Below, in pieces: positions 7,387 through 15,911 of a stretch of DNA of 64,000 bases (positions are counted from its first letter, which is position 1; each line of letters begins with the position of its first letter). The DNA comes from Pseudomonas khavaziana (GTDB lineage: Bacteria; Pseudomonadota; Gammaproteobacteria; Pseudomonadales; Pseudomonadaceae). The notes below the pieces were generated by a model. It saw only the letters and a list, made by a program, of their open reading frames with translations, did not search any database and had not been told where the DNA came from. Location of the stretch: positions 48,342-112,341 of the forward strand of contig NZ_JAHSTT010000017.1 in the NCBI RefSeq assembly GCF_019145205.1, in the 5' to 3' direction. The position numbers and the translations under genes are program-made.

Positions 7387-8304
7387 CTACTGTATTTCTA
7401 ACTGTTTCATCCGATAGTAGAGCGTTCGCTTCGCCATGCCCAACTCTGCCGCCACCTCGTCCACACAGTAGGAATGGCGACGCAAAGACTCTTCAATCAG
7501 AGCCTTCTCGATCTGCTGCAGGCGCTCTTTCAGGTTCGTTGGCTCGTTCGTGGCGTTGGAGGGGGAGCCTGATAGCGGCGCCAGTCCCAGTACGAAACGT
7601 TTAGCGGTGGAGCGCAGTTCACGTACATTTCCCAGCCAAGGGTGGCACAGCAACTGTTGAACCAGCTCGCTGCAAGGGTTTGGGGCCAGGCACTTGTAGT
7701 GCTCGGCTTCCTCTTGAATCATACTCAGGAACATCGGGACGATTCGGTCACGGCGGTTGCGCAGTGGCGGTAGATTGATGTTCACCACGCTCAGGCGAAA
7801 ATACAGGTCGCGTCTGAACTTCCCTTGCTCGACCATCTCCTGCAGGGATTGCTGCGCAGAGGCGATGACTCGCATGTCCACCGGTATGAATCGGGTGGAA
7901 CCCAGCCGCTCGACGCCTCGTGACTCCAGCACACGTAGCAGCTTGGCTTGCATGGAAAGCGGCATGCTGTCGATTTCATCCAGATACAAGGTGCCCAAAT
8001 GTGCCGCTTCGATAAAGCCCGCACGTGACTGCACGGCTCCCGTGTAGGCGCCGCTGTTGACGCCGAATAGTTGGCTCTCTGCAAGGCTTTCCGGAATAGC
8101 GGCGCAGTTCACCGCAACAAAATGACCTCGTCGCCCCGACAAACGATGGACCCGTTGGGCCAGGGTATCCTTGCCGGTACCGGTTTCTCCCAGCAACAAA
8201 ATATCGATATCGAGCGCGGCCGTATTCTTAAGTGTACGCTCGATGTCCAAGGCTTCAACGGAGGGGAGGTATGTCTCATTTGTTATTGTGTACGAAGCTG
8301 ACAT
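7387..8304 (-). CDS. rspR: HrpR/HrpS-type sigma-54 enhancer-binding activator (RspR-like)
   Basis: A 305-residue AAA+ activator without a receiver or sensor domain, the architecture of HrpR and HrpS, which switch on sigma-54-dependent transcription of hrpL. Visible motifs are Walker A GETGTGKD (residues 39-46), the sigma-54 contact loop GAYTGA (85-90), Walker B TLYLDEID (105-112) and a C-terminal Fis-type helix-turn-helix (VDEVAAELGMAKRTLYYRM). A GGAG site nine bases upstream supports the ATG at 8302-8304. P. syringae has two such genes in tandem; only one is present here, as in the P. fluorescens rsp cluster. The gene is the right-hand end of the type III island. Confidence 0.9.
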   Translation of the reverse strand: MSASYTITNETYLPSVEALDIERTLKNTAALDIDILLLGETGTGKDTLAQRVHRLSGRRGHFVAVNCAAIPESLAESQLFGVNSGAYTGAVQSRAGFIEAAHLGTLYLDEIDSMPLSMQAKLLRVLESRGVERLGSTRFIPVDMRVIASAQQSLQEMVEQGKFRRDLYFRLSVVNINLPPLRNRRDRIVPMFLSMIQEEAEHYKCLAPNPCSELVQQLLCHPWLGNVRELRSTAKRFVLGLAPLSGSPSNATNEPTNLKERLQQIEKALIEESLRRHSYCVDEVAAELGMAKRTLYYRMKQLEIQ

Positions 8305-8679
8305 AGTCCAGTTGCTCCACTATCGCTATCACTTCACTGTTGATAGAACGCTGTTGGCGTGGAGCAAGTAGAGCCTAAATAATCAAAAAAGTCATCGTGC
8401 CTGTTAATGTGAAAAAGCTGAAAAGGTAACGCGAAAATCATCAGCTATTTCAGTACGATGTTTTATTCAAGTGTTTTTTTTGGTAGTTATAGTGTGTTTG
8501 GCGTAGGACAAAACTTAAAGGCGGAAGGATTAGGTGGGTAAGTTGTTTTTGGGCTCTAGCTGAGTGTTTTTTTCATAAGCTGAATTTGTACATGGTCCGA
8601 ATACTGAAACAAGCAGCCACAAAAAAGCCAATGCAATGCATCGGCTTTTTTTGTTCGGTACAGGGTCTAGAGCGCGAGC
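8305..8679. other. AT-rich gene-free region between the type III cluster and ychF
   Basis: No open frame of credible length and no RNA gene is seen in about 375 bases. The part next to 8304 must carry the promoter and ribosome-binding site (GGAG) of the activator gene. The right end holds the ychF terminator. The middle (about 8380-8600) is clearly richer in A and T than its neighbours, with several T and A runs, which fits the edge of an acquired island. No direct repeat or integrase was recognised. Confidence 0.6.
8621..8652 (-). terminator. Rho-independent terminator downstream of ychF
   Basis: AAAAAAGCC and GGCTTTTTT arms with a short inner ATG/CAT pairing flank the centre. The A run on one side and T run on the other make it potentially bidirectional. 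It lies 28 bases past the ychF stop. Confidence 0.8.
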
Positions 8680-9780
8680 TTAGACGTTGAAACGGAAGTG
8701 CATGACGTCGCCGTCCTTGACAATATAGTCCTTGCCTTCAAGGCGCCATTTACCGGCTTCCTTGGTTCCGGCTTCACCCTTGTACTGGATGAAGTCGTTA
8801 TAGGCGATGACTTCGGCGCGGATGAAGCCTTTTTCGAAGTCGGTATGGATCACGCCGGCGGCCTGTGGCGCAGTAGCACCGACCTTGACGGTCCATGCGC
8901 GAACTTCTTCGACACCGGCGGTGAAGTAGGTCTGCAGGTTGAGCATCTCGTAGCCGGCACGGATCACGCGGTTCAGGCCAGGCTCTTCCAGGCCCAGGGC
9001 CTCGAGGAACATGTCCTTTTCTTCGCCGTCATCGAGCTCGGCGATTTCTGCTTCGATCTTGTTGCACACCGGAACGACGATGGCGCCTTCTTCCTCGGCG
9101 ATGACCTTGACCACGTCGAGCAGCGGGTTGTTCTCGAAGCCGTCTTCGGCGACGTTGGCGATGTACATCACTGGCTTGGTGGTCAGCAGGTGGAAGCCCT
9201 TGATCACGGCCTTCTCGTCGGTACCCATGGTCTTCATCAGGCTGCGTGCCGGCTTGCCTTCGGTGAAGTGAGCGATCAACTGCTCCAGCAGGCCCTTCTG
9301 GACCACGGCGTCCTTGTCACCACCCTTGGCGTTGCGAGCGACTTTCTGCAGCTGCTTCTCGCAGCTGTCGAGGTCGGCGAAGATCAGTTCCAGGTCGATG
9401 ATCTCGATGTCACGTTTCGGGTCGACGCTGTTGGAGACGTGGATCACGTTTTCGTCTTCAAAGCAGCGGACCACGTGGGCGATGGCATCGGTTTCGCGGA
9501 TGTTGGCCAGAAACTTGTTGCCAAGGCCTTCGCCTTTGGATGCGCCGGCAACCAGACCGGCGATGTCGACGAATTCCATGGTGGTCGGCAGGATGCGCTT
9601 GGGGTTGACGATTGCCGCCAAAGCCTCCAGGCGTGGGTCCGGCATCGGCACGATACCGCTGTTGGGTTCGATGGTGCAGAAGGGGAAGTTCTCCGCCGCA
9701 ATACCGGACTTGGTCAGGGCGTTGAACAGGGTGGATTTGCCGACGTTGGGCAGGCCGACGATGCCGCAATTGAATCCCAT
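8680..9780 (-). CDS. ychF: YchF/Obg-family redox-regulated ATPase
   Basis: A 366-residue protein of full family length. YchF is a ribosome-associated P-loop ATPase of the Obg group that prefers ATP over GTP and affects translation and oxidative-stress responses. The P-loop GLPNVGKS is at residues 9-16, the switch region around DIAGLVAGASKGEGLGN follows, and a C-terminal TGS-like domain ends the protein. It lies 22 bases downstream of pth in the leftward series ispE / tRNA-Gln / prs / rplY / pth / ychF. Confidence 0.97.
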   Translation of the reverse strand: MGFNCGIVGLPNVGKSTLFNALTKSGIAAENFPFCTIEPNSGIVPMPDPRLEALAAIVNPKRILPTTMEFVDIAGLVAGASKGEGLGNKFLANIRETDAIAHVVRCFEDENVIHVSNSVDPKRDIEIIDLELIFADLDSCEKQLQKVARNAKGGDKDAVVQKGLLEQLIAHFTEGKPARSLMKTMGTDEKAVIKGFHLLTTKPVMYIANVAEDGFENNPLLDVVKVIAEEEGAIVVPVCNKIEAEIAELDDGEEKDMFLEALGLEEPGLNRVIRAGYEMLNLQTYFTAGVEEVRAWTVKVGATAPQAAGVIHTDFEKGFIRAEVIAYNDFIQYKGEAGTKEAGKWRLEGKDYIVKDGDVMHFRFNV

Positions 9781-9802
9781 GGTGTTTCCCCTCGGGTAAG
9801 AG

Positions 9803-10387
9803 TCAGGCCTTCTGGCTGTGCAGGTTTTTCATCGCGCGGTTCCATTCACCGGCGAAGATATCCGGCAGCACGCCGAGGGCAAAATCGATGCTGGCATCGA
9901 GTTTTTCCTGTTCGGCGCGTGGCGCACGACCCAGGACGAAATTTGAAACCATACTGGCAACGCCTGGGTGGCCAATGCCGAGCCGCAGACGGTAAAAAGT
10001 ATTCTGATTGCCCAACTGCGTGATGATGTCGCGCAGGCCGTTGTGCCCACCATGCCCGCCGCCTTGCTTGAGCTTGGCAACCCCGGGTGGCAGGTCCAGT
10101 TCGTCATGGGCCACCAGAATTTCTTCGGGTTTGATCCGGAAGAAACCCGCAAGCGCCGCGACAGCCTGGCCGCTGCGATTCATGTAGGTGGTGGGAATCA
10201 GCAGACGAACATCCTGACCCTGGTGCGAGAAGCGCCCGGTCAGGCCGAAATATTTGCGATCGGCCACAAGATTGACGCCTTGGGCGTGGGCGATGCGCTC
10301 AACAAAAAGGGCCCCTGCGTTATGCCGGGTCTGTTCGTATTCGGCGCCTGGATTTCCCAGGCCAACGATCAGTTTGATGGCAGTCAC
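9803..10387 (-). CDS. pth: Peptidyl-tRNA hydrolase
   Basis: A 194-residue enzyme that frees peptides from peptidyl-tRNA released by stalled ribosomes. Family motifs are intact: LIVGLGNPG at the N terminus, the catalytic His at residue 22 in TRHNAG, TYMNRSG, HDELDLPPG and the GGGHGGHNGLR loop. The start codon is GTG (10385-10387). The pth-ychF pairing is conserved widely in bacteria. Confidence 0.97.
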   Translation of the reverse strand: MTAIKLIVGLGNPGAEYEQTRHNAGALFVERIAHAQGVNLVADRKYFGLTGRFSHQGQDVRLLIPTTYMNRSGQAVAALAGFFRIKPEEILVAHDELDLPPGVAKLKQGGGHGGHNGLRDIITQLGNQNTFYRLRLGIGHPGVASMVSNFVLGRAPRAEQEKLDASIDFALGVLPDIFAGEWNRAMKNLHSQKA

Positions 10388-10554
10388 GACAGGGGCCCTT
10401 CCTTTGGAGTTGTGGATAACATCGCTACACCGGCGTGCGGCGAAAGTGGACGACAGGAGCTCACTTATCCAGAGATAAACTTCGCGTTATCGCCCGCTTT
10501 CTCGCTACGTTTCGGTCCGCGATGTTCCCTCAAGCTCCTTCGTTGCAGAGTCTA

Positions 10555-11160
10555 TTACTCAGCAGCGGTTTCGCCGGCTTCATCTTCTGCTACAACACGT
10601 GGCGCGTGGACGCTGGCAACAGCCTTGTCGTCGTTGTGAGCCAGTGCAACGAACTCAACGCCTTTAGGGGCTTTGAGGTCGGACAGGTGGATGATGGTGC
10701 CGATTTCAGCAGCCGACAGGTCGACTTCGATGAATTCAGGCAGGTCTTTCGGCAGGCAGCTTACTTCCAGCTCGGTAGCAGTGTGGGAAACAACGCCACC
10801 TTTCTTGACCGGAGCTTCTTCACCAACAAAGTGTACAGGCACGATAGCGGTCAGTTTCTGACCGGCTACAACGCGTACAAAGTCAGCGTGCAGTACGTGG
10901 CCCTTGGAAGGGTGGCGCTGCAGGGCCTTGATGATAACGTTCTGCTTCTTGCCGCCAACGTTCAGTTCGATAACGTGGCTGTAGGCAGCATCGTTTTCGA
11001 GCAGTTTGGCTACTTCTTTGGCCAGCATGCTGATGGACTCAGGGGCTTTGTCGCCACCGTAGACTACAGCTGGAACCAGGCTTGCGAGACGACGCAGGCG
11101 GCGGCTCGCACCTTTCCCCAGGTCGGAACGCACTTCAGCATTCAGGGTAAAATCGTTCAT
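10555..11160 (-). CDS. rplY: Ribosomal protein L25 (general stress protein Ctc type)
   Basis: A 201-residue L25 of the long TL5/Ctc form: an N-terminal 5S-rRNA-binding L25 domain and a C-terminal beta domain, ending in an acidic Glu/Ala-rich tail. The start MNDFTLNAEVR (ATG 11158-11160) is chosen because it begins the conserved domain; an open frame extends eight codons further without support. A terminator-like hairpin lies upstream, between this gene and prs. Confidence 0.95.
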   Translation of the reverse strand: MNDFTLNAEVRSDLGKGASRRLRRLASLVPAVVYGGDKAPESISMLAKEVAKLLENDAAYSHVIELNVGGKKQNVIIKALQRHPSKGHVLHADFVRVVAGQKLTAIVPVHFVGEEAPVKKGGVVSHTATELEVSCLPKDLPEFIEVDLSAAEIGTIIHLSDLKAPKGVEFVALAHNDDKAVASVHAPRVVAEDEAGETAAE

Positions 11161-11225
11161 GTTGTATCTCCAAAATAACCACATTCGCCCCAGCGTTTGC
11201 GACCAGCGCTAAAGGCGATATGGGC

Positions 11226-11268
11226 AAAAAAGCCCCGCCCCAACAGAATGTTGGGGCGGGGCGCTTTT
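11226..11268 (-). terminator. Strong GC-rich hairpin between prs and rplY
   Basis: Arms 11232-11244 and 11250-11262 (GCCCCGCCCCAAC and its complement) pair perfectly over 13 bases around a five-base loop. On the minus strand it is followed by a T run (the A run at 11226-11231). It would stop or attenuate transcription from prs before rplY. Confidence 0.85.
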
Positions 11269-11298
11269 CGTCAGTGAGGTGCTCTGAAGGTTTGACCC

Positions 11299-12240
11299 TT
11301 AACGGAACATCGCGCTGATCGATTCTTCGTTGCTGATGCGGCGGACCGCCTCGGCAACTACCGGTGCGATATCCAGTTGACGGATACGCGAACAGGCTTG
11401 AGCAGCAGCGGACAACGGGATGGTGTTAGTCACCACCAGTTCGTCCAGCATAGAGTTCTCGATGTTCTCGATCGCTCGGCCCGACAGCACAGGGTGCGTG
11501 CAGTAGGCGAAGACTTTTGCCGCACCGTGCTCTTTCAAGGCTTTGGCCGCGTGGCACAGGGTGCCGGCGGTGTCGACCATGTCATCAACCAGAATACAGG
11601 TACGCCCTTCGACATCACCGATGATATGCATCACTTCAGAGTGATTGGCTTTTTCACGGCGTTTGTCGATGATTCCGAGGTCCACGCCCAGGGATTTGGC
11701 AACAGCCCGTGCACGCACGACGCCGCCAATGTCCGGGGACACGATCATCAGGTTTTCAAAGCGCTGGTCTTCGATGTCATCCACCAGGACGGGGGAGCCG
11801 TAGATGTTATCTACCGGAATATCGAAGAACCCCTGGATTTGGTCAGCGTGCAGGTCAACCGTGAGAACACGGTCGATACCCACCACGGTCAGCATGTCAG
11901 CAACGACTTTCGCGCTGATAGCCACACGTGCGGAGCGCGGACGGCGATCCTGACGGGCATAACCAAAGTAAGGGATTACAGCTGTGATTCGAGTCGCTGA
12001 GGAGCGGCGGAAGGCATCAGCCATCACGACGAGTTCCATCAGGTTATCGTTGGTCGGAGCGCAGGTCGGCTGAATAATGAAGACGTCTTTACCGCGGACA
12101 TTTTCATTGATCTCGGCTGTAATTTCGCCGTCGGAGAATTTACCGACAGAGATGTCACCGAGAGGGATATGCAGCTGACGTACGACACGTCGAGCCAGAT
12201 CGGGGTTGGCATTCCCCGTAAAGACCATCATCTTGGACAC
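11299..12240 (-). CDS. prs: Ribose-phosphate pyrophosphokinase
   Basis: A 313-residue PRPP synthase, making the activated ribose used for purines, pyrimidines, His, Trp and NAD. The PRPP-binding loop DDMVDTAGT, the flexible catalytic region around RQDRRPRSARVAISAK and the Lys/Arg segment KRREKANHS are all present. It lies 46 bases downstream of the tRNA-Gln gene, the usual Pseudomonas order. Confidence 0.98.
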   Translation of the reverse strand: MSKMMVFTGNANPDLARRVVRQLHIPLGDISVGKFSDGEITAEINENVRGKDVFIIQPTCAPTNDNLMELVVMADAFRRSSATRITAVIPYFGYARQDRRPRSARVAISAKVVADMLTVVGIDRVLTVDLHADQIQGFFDIPVDNIYGSPVLVDDIEDQRFENLMIVSPDIGGVVRARAVAKSLGVDLGIIDKRREKANHSEVMHIIGDVEGRTCILVDDMVDTAGTLCHAAKALKEHGAAKVFAYCTHPVLSGRAIENIENSMLDELVVTNTIPLSAAAQACSRIRQLDIAPVVAEAVRRISNEESISAMFR

Positions 12241-12286
12241 GCGCAGTACCTAGAGGCTGAGGGTAACCTGGATGAGTATTAGAAAA

Positions 12287-12361
12287 TGGCAGGGGCGGCT
12301 GGATTCGAACCAACGCATGGCAGGATCAAAACCTGCTGCCTTACCGCTTGGCGACGCCCCT
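12287..12361 (-). tRNA. tRNA-Gln (TTG anticodon)
   Basis: A 75-base cloverleaf including an encoded CCA end. The acceptor arms AGGGGCG and CGCCCCT pair over seven bases; the anticodon stem GCAGG/CCTGC encloses TTTTGAT, giving anticodon TTG. The T loop is TTCGAAT. It sits between ispE and prs on the same strand. Confidence 0.97.
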
Positions 12362-12398
12362 GTATCTGTTGCAACGAGTGCCCAGCACTCGATTCCTT

Positions 12399-13247
12399 TT
12401 AGAGCAGACTTTGCAGCTTGCGATGCAACATCGAAACGTTGCTTCCCTTTGCTACAAACCCTGTAAGGGTCTCTGTAAGAAGGGCCGAGACTTTATCAGC
12501 TTCAGCTTTGCTTGGGAAGCCCCCAAACACACAACTTCCAGTTCCGGTTAATTTTGCTTCGGTAAATTTACCTAACAAATTCAAAGCGTTACGTACTTCT
12601 GGATAACGCCTTGCTACAACCGGTAAGCAGTCATTTCGACTGTTTCCCTTGGGAACGGGGCGCACTTTAATGGGAGAAGAGTTACGTGTCAACAACGGAT
12701 CTGAAAAAATTTCTGCTGTACTTACAGATACTTGCGGCACAAGCACGACATACCAAGGTTCTTCGGGCTCTACAGGGGTGAGTTTCTCCCCCACGCCTTC
12801 GGCAAACGCGGCGTGCCCACGCACGAAAACCGGGACGTCGGCGCCCAGTGTGAGGCCCATTGCTGCCAGGCGGTCGTGGTCCCAGCCCAGTTGCCACAGG
12901 TGGTTGAGGCCCAGCAATGTGGTCGCGGCATTTGAGCTGCCACCGCCGATACCCCCGCCCATGGGCAAAATCTTGTCGATCCAGATATCGATGCCGAGCG
13001 AGGTGCCAGATTGTTGCTGAAGTTTTTTCGCAGCCTTCACAATCAGATTGCTGTCGTGGGGCACACCTTCGAATTCGGTATGCAACTGGATCACTCCATC
13101 GTCGCGTACGGCGAAGGTCAGCTCATCGCCGTAGTCGAGGAATTGAAACAGCGTCTGCAACTCGTGGTAGCCGTCTTCACGGCGCCCGAGGATGTGCAGC
13201 ATCAGATTGAGTTTGGCTGGCGAGGGCAGGGTCAGGCGTTCAGTCAC
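12399..13247 (-). CDS. ispE: 4-diphosphocytidyl-2-C-methyl-D-erythritol kinase
   Basis: A 282-residue GHMP-family kinase of the MEP isoprenoid pathway. The signature PMGGGIGGGSSNAA is at residues 95-108, and the N-terminal SPAKLNL motif is present. The start is GTG at 13245-13247, one base after the lolB stop, so the lolB-ispE pair is probably coupled. Confidence 0.96.
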   Translation of the reverse strand: MTERLTLPSPAKLNLMLHILGRREDGYHELQTLFQFLDYGDELTFAVRDDGVIQLHTEFEGVPHDSNLIVKAAKKLQQQSGTSLGIDIWIDKILPMGGGIGGGSSNAATTLLGLNHLWQLGWDHDRLAAMGLTLGADVPVFVRGHAAFAEGVGEKLTPVEPEEPWYVVLVPQVSVSTAEIFSDPLLTRNSSPIKVRPVPKGNSRNDCLPVVARRYPEVRNALNLLGKFTEAKLTGTGSCVFGGFPSKAEADKVSALLTETLTGFVAKGSNVSMLHRKLQSLL

Positions 13248-13248
13248 G

Positions 13249-13866
13249 TTATTGCCCCAGCTTGCGCGGTTGCCAGTCCTTGATCACCAGCGTGACGTCC
13301 AGGTCGGTGCCGTGCAGCTTGATGCGTTCGGGCAGCCAATAACCCTTCTGTTCAACGTAGCTCAGGTATTCCACCTGCCAACCATCCTGCTCCAGCGTGG
13401 CCAGACGGCTGTCGCCGTTGAGGCTCAGGCGACTCTTGCTGTCAGGCGCCGGTAACCCGCGCACCCACCAGACCAGATGCGAGACGGGCAGTTTCCAGCC
13501 GATCTGCTGCTCCAACAATTCTTCCGGGGAGGTCGCTTCGTAGCGTCCCTGGTTGGCCACTTCCAGGCTCACTTGCCCCGGTCGGCCGGTCAGGCGCGCC
13601 GCGCCCCGGCCCAGCGGGCCTGAGAGACGAATGTCGTAATAGTCCTGGCGTTGCAGCCAGAACAGGGTGCCGCTGCCGGAGTCTTTCGGCGCACGAACCC
13701 CGACCTTGCCCTCGATCTGCCAGCCATCGATGCTGCTGAGCTGATCCTTGTGTTGTTTCCATTGCGCAGGGCTGCCCTGGCCTTCAACGGATTCGCGGCT
13801 GCCTATGCCCGCGCAACCGGCGAGCAAGGCGATGAAGCTGAGAACAATAATGTGGCGCAAGAACAT
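13249..13866 (-). CDS. lolB: LolB outer-membrane lipoprotein receptor
   Basis: A 205-residue lipoprotein precursor with lipobox LLAGC (Cys 18). LolB takes lipoproteins from the periplasmic carrier LolA and inserts them in the outer membrane. The mature domain shows the expected alternating beta pattern. The lolB-ispE-(tRNA)-prs order is typical of gamma-proteobacteria. Confidence 0.93.
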   Translation of the reverse strand: MFLRHIIVLSFIALLAGCAGIGSRESVEGQGSPAQWKQHKDQLSSIDGWQIEGKVGVRAPKDSGSGTLFWLQRQDYYDIRLSGPLGRGAARLTGRPGQVSLEVANQGRYEATSPEELLEQQIGWKLPVSHLVWWVRGLPAPDSKSRLSLNGDSRLATLEQDGWQVEYLSYVEQKGYWLPERIKLHGTDLDVTLVIKDWQPRKLGQ

Positions 13867-13870
13867 AAGC

Positions 13871-15595
13871 TTAAAGGGTCTCGGATCCGGTCAGGCGCTT
13901 GATGGTGCTGCGCAGGATGGGGCTTTCGGGTTGTTCCTTGAGGAACTTTTCCCAGATTTGTCGCGCTTCGCGTTGCTTGCCTTTAGCCCAGAGCACTTCG
14001 CCCAGGTGTGCGGCAACTTCTTGATCGGGAAAACGCTCCAGTGCCTGGCGCAGCAAACGCTCGGCCTCGTCGAGGTTGCCCAGGCGATAATTCACCCAGC
14101 CCAGACTGTCGAGTACGGCCGGGTCTTCCGGGTTGAGCTGGTGGGCCTGCTCGATCAATACCTTGGCTTCGGCGTAGCGCGTGGTGCGGTCGGACAAGGT
14201 GTAGCCCAGGGCATTGAGTGCCATGGCGTTGTCCGGGTCGCGCTTGATGATCAGGCGCAGGTCTTTTTCCAACTGGGCCAGGTCATTGCGTTTTTCCGCC
14301 TGCATGGCGCGGGTATACAGCAGGTTCAAATCGTCAGGGTATTGCAGCAAGGCTTGTTGCAGCAGCTTCCAGGCGCGTTCGCCCTGTTTGTTGGCCGACA
14401 AGGTCTCGGCCTGGATCAGGTACAGCTGGATAGCGTAGTCCGGCTCGGCATCGCGGGCCGCAGCCAGGCGTTTTTCCGCCTCGTCGGTGCGGCCGTTGCT
14501 CATCAGGATGTCGGCCTGGCGCAGTTGGGCGGGCAGGTAGTCGTTGCCGGGTCCGACCTGGGCGTATTCCAGCAAGGCGGCCTGCGGGTCGTTGCGCTCT
14601 TCGGCGATGCGGCCGAGGTTCAGGTGTGCCGAGTCTACGTGGCTATCGCGTTCAATCAGTTCTTCCAGGTAGCCCTTGGCCTCGTCCCAGGCCTTGGCTT
14701 CCAGGCACACCAGTGCCAGGGAATAACGCAGTTCGTCGTCGTCCGGGTATTGCTGGACCAGGTTGGCGAACTGCACTTTGGCGTCCTCCATGCGGTCCTG
14801 CTCTACCAGCATGCGTGCGTAAGTCAGGCGCAGGCGCTTGTCGTCCGGATATTTCTTGATGCTTTTTTCCAACAGCGGAATCGCTTCCTTGCCGCGGTTG
14901 AGGTTTTGCAGCAGGCGTGCGCGCAGCAGGATCGGCGCAATCTCGCCGTCTTCCGGTGGGTTCTGCTCCAGTAACTTAAGCGCGGCGTCGGCTTCGTCGT
15001 CCTGTTGCAACAGCAGGGCCTTGCCGAACACCAGCTGGCTGTTCTTCGGGTGTTTTTGCAGCAGGCGGTCGAAACTTTTCATCAGGCCATTGCGCGTGTC
15101 CTGATCGGTGTCGGCGGCCGACAGCGCGAGGAAGTCGAAATGCGTGTCGCCCTTACCCTGCAGGACTTTCTCCATATAGACCATGGAGTCGTCATAACGG
15201 CCCGCACGTGCCAATTGCACCGCAGCTGCACGTTGGGCTTCCAGGTCGTCCGGGGCGTTTTTTGCCCAGATCAGCGAGGTGTCCAGCGCAGCTTGGTCGG
15301 CGCCCAGGTATTCGGCGATGCGAAACGCTCGCTCGGAGATGCCTGGGTCCTGGGTGTTGATGGCCTGGGTCACGTAATTATCCAACGCAATATCAAAACG
15401 ATTGCGCTGGCCGGCCAGTTCAGCGGTCAGCAGGCTGTAGATCGTTTCTTCACTGAACGAGGAATAAACCTTGGGCTTTTCAGGTGCGGGGGTATTGTCT
15501 TCTACCGGCGGCGTAGGGTCCGGCGACACGGGTGCCATGACCTGGCAGCCGCTGAGGAAGACAAAAGCAAGGAGCAACGCGGAAGATCTATTCAT
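13871..15595 (-). CDS. TPR-repeat outer-membrane lipoprotein
   Basis: A 574-residue protein with a lipoprotein signal (lipobox FLSGC, Cys 17), a Pro-rich linker, and then tetratricopeptide repeats over most of its length, recognisable by recurring motifs such as LNALGYTLSDRTTRYAEA and LDSLGWVNYRLGNLDEAERLL. Proteins of this kind occupy the slot upstream of lolB across Pseudomonas; their role is presumed to be scaffolding in the envelope. It ends four bases before lolB starts. No enzyme motif is seen. Confidence 0.85.
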   Translation of the reverse strand: MNRSSALLLAFVFLSGCQVMAPVSPDPTPPVEDNTPAPEKPKVYSSFSEETIYSLLTAELAGQRNRFDIALDNYVTQAINTQDPGISERAFRIAEYLGADQAALDTSLIWAKNAPDDLEAQRAAAVQLARAGRYDDSMVYMEKVLQGKGDTHFDFLALSAADTDQDTRNGLMKSFDRLLQKHPKNSQLVFGKALLLQQDDEADAALKLLEQNPPEDGEIAPILLRARLLQNLNRGKEAIPLLEKSIKKYPDDKRLRLTYARMLVEQDRMEDAKVQFANLVQQYPDDDELRYSLALVCLEAKAWDEAKGYLEELIERDSHVDSAHLNLGRIAEERNDPQAALLEYAQVGPGNDYLPAQLRQADILMSNGRTDEAEKRLAAARDAEPDYAIQLYLIQAETLSANKQGERAWKLLQQALLQYPDDLNLLYTRAMQAEKRNDLAQLEKDLRLIIKRDPDNAMALNALGYTLSDRTTRYAEAKVLIEQAHQLNPEDPAVLDSLGWVNYRLGNLDEAERLLRQALERFPDQEVAAHLGEVLWAKGKQREARQIWEKFLKEQPESPILRSTIKRLTGSETL

Positions 15596-15911
15596 ATAGG
15601 AAGAGGACGACTAACCTGCGGTCGGATCATCATGACACAAGCCTTCGGCCAAACATAACCGGGGCACTCGGAATACGACTATTGCTGCCTTTTGCCTTGC
15701 CTTTGTAGGAGCGAGCTTGCTCGCGAAAAATCTGAGAGCGCCGCTGGGCGTCAGGCTTACCGCGTTATCGTTGACGATTTTCGCGAGCAAGCTCGCTCCT
15801 ACAAAGGGGCGATGATAGGCATAAGGTATAGGGACAATAGACGACGGTGGTTGTTCTGGATCTTTCGAAGTAGGACAATTGTCGGCTTCCCGACATCATC
15901 AGCGATATTGA
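15596..15911. other. Divergent promoter region between the TPR gene and hemA
   Basis: 316 bases with no credible gene. It must hold the promoters for hemA (right) and the TPR lipoprotein gene (left), and contains the REP pair at 15702-15805. No obvious ribosome-binding site precedes the hemA ATG. Confidence 0.6.
15702..15805. repeat. REP inverted pair, family GTAGGAGCGAGC
   Basis: Two copies of a roughly 27-base element (core GTAGGAGCGAGCTTGCTCGC) face each other at 15702-15728 and 15778-15805, with about 50 bases between. Each arm is itself imperfectly palindromic. The same element pair recurs at 21282-21382. Confidence 0.9.

Noticed and set aside
7897..7902. GGAACC within the activator gene as a possible hrp box
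   Set aside because: No CCACNNA follows at 15 or 16 bases, and it lies in coding sequence on the strand with no downstream type III gene.
8698..10023. A 441-codon plus-strand frame opposite ychF
   Set aside because: Shadow of ychF and pth; no ribosome-binding site or recognisable domain.
12272..12466. A plus-strand frame with GRLDSNQR-like sequence
   Set aside because: Reads through the antisense of tRNA-Gln; false for the same reason.
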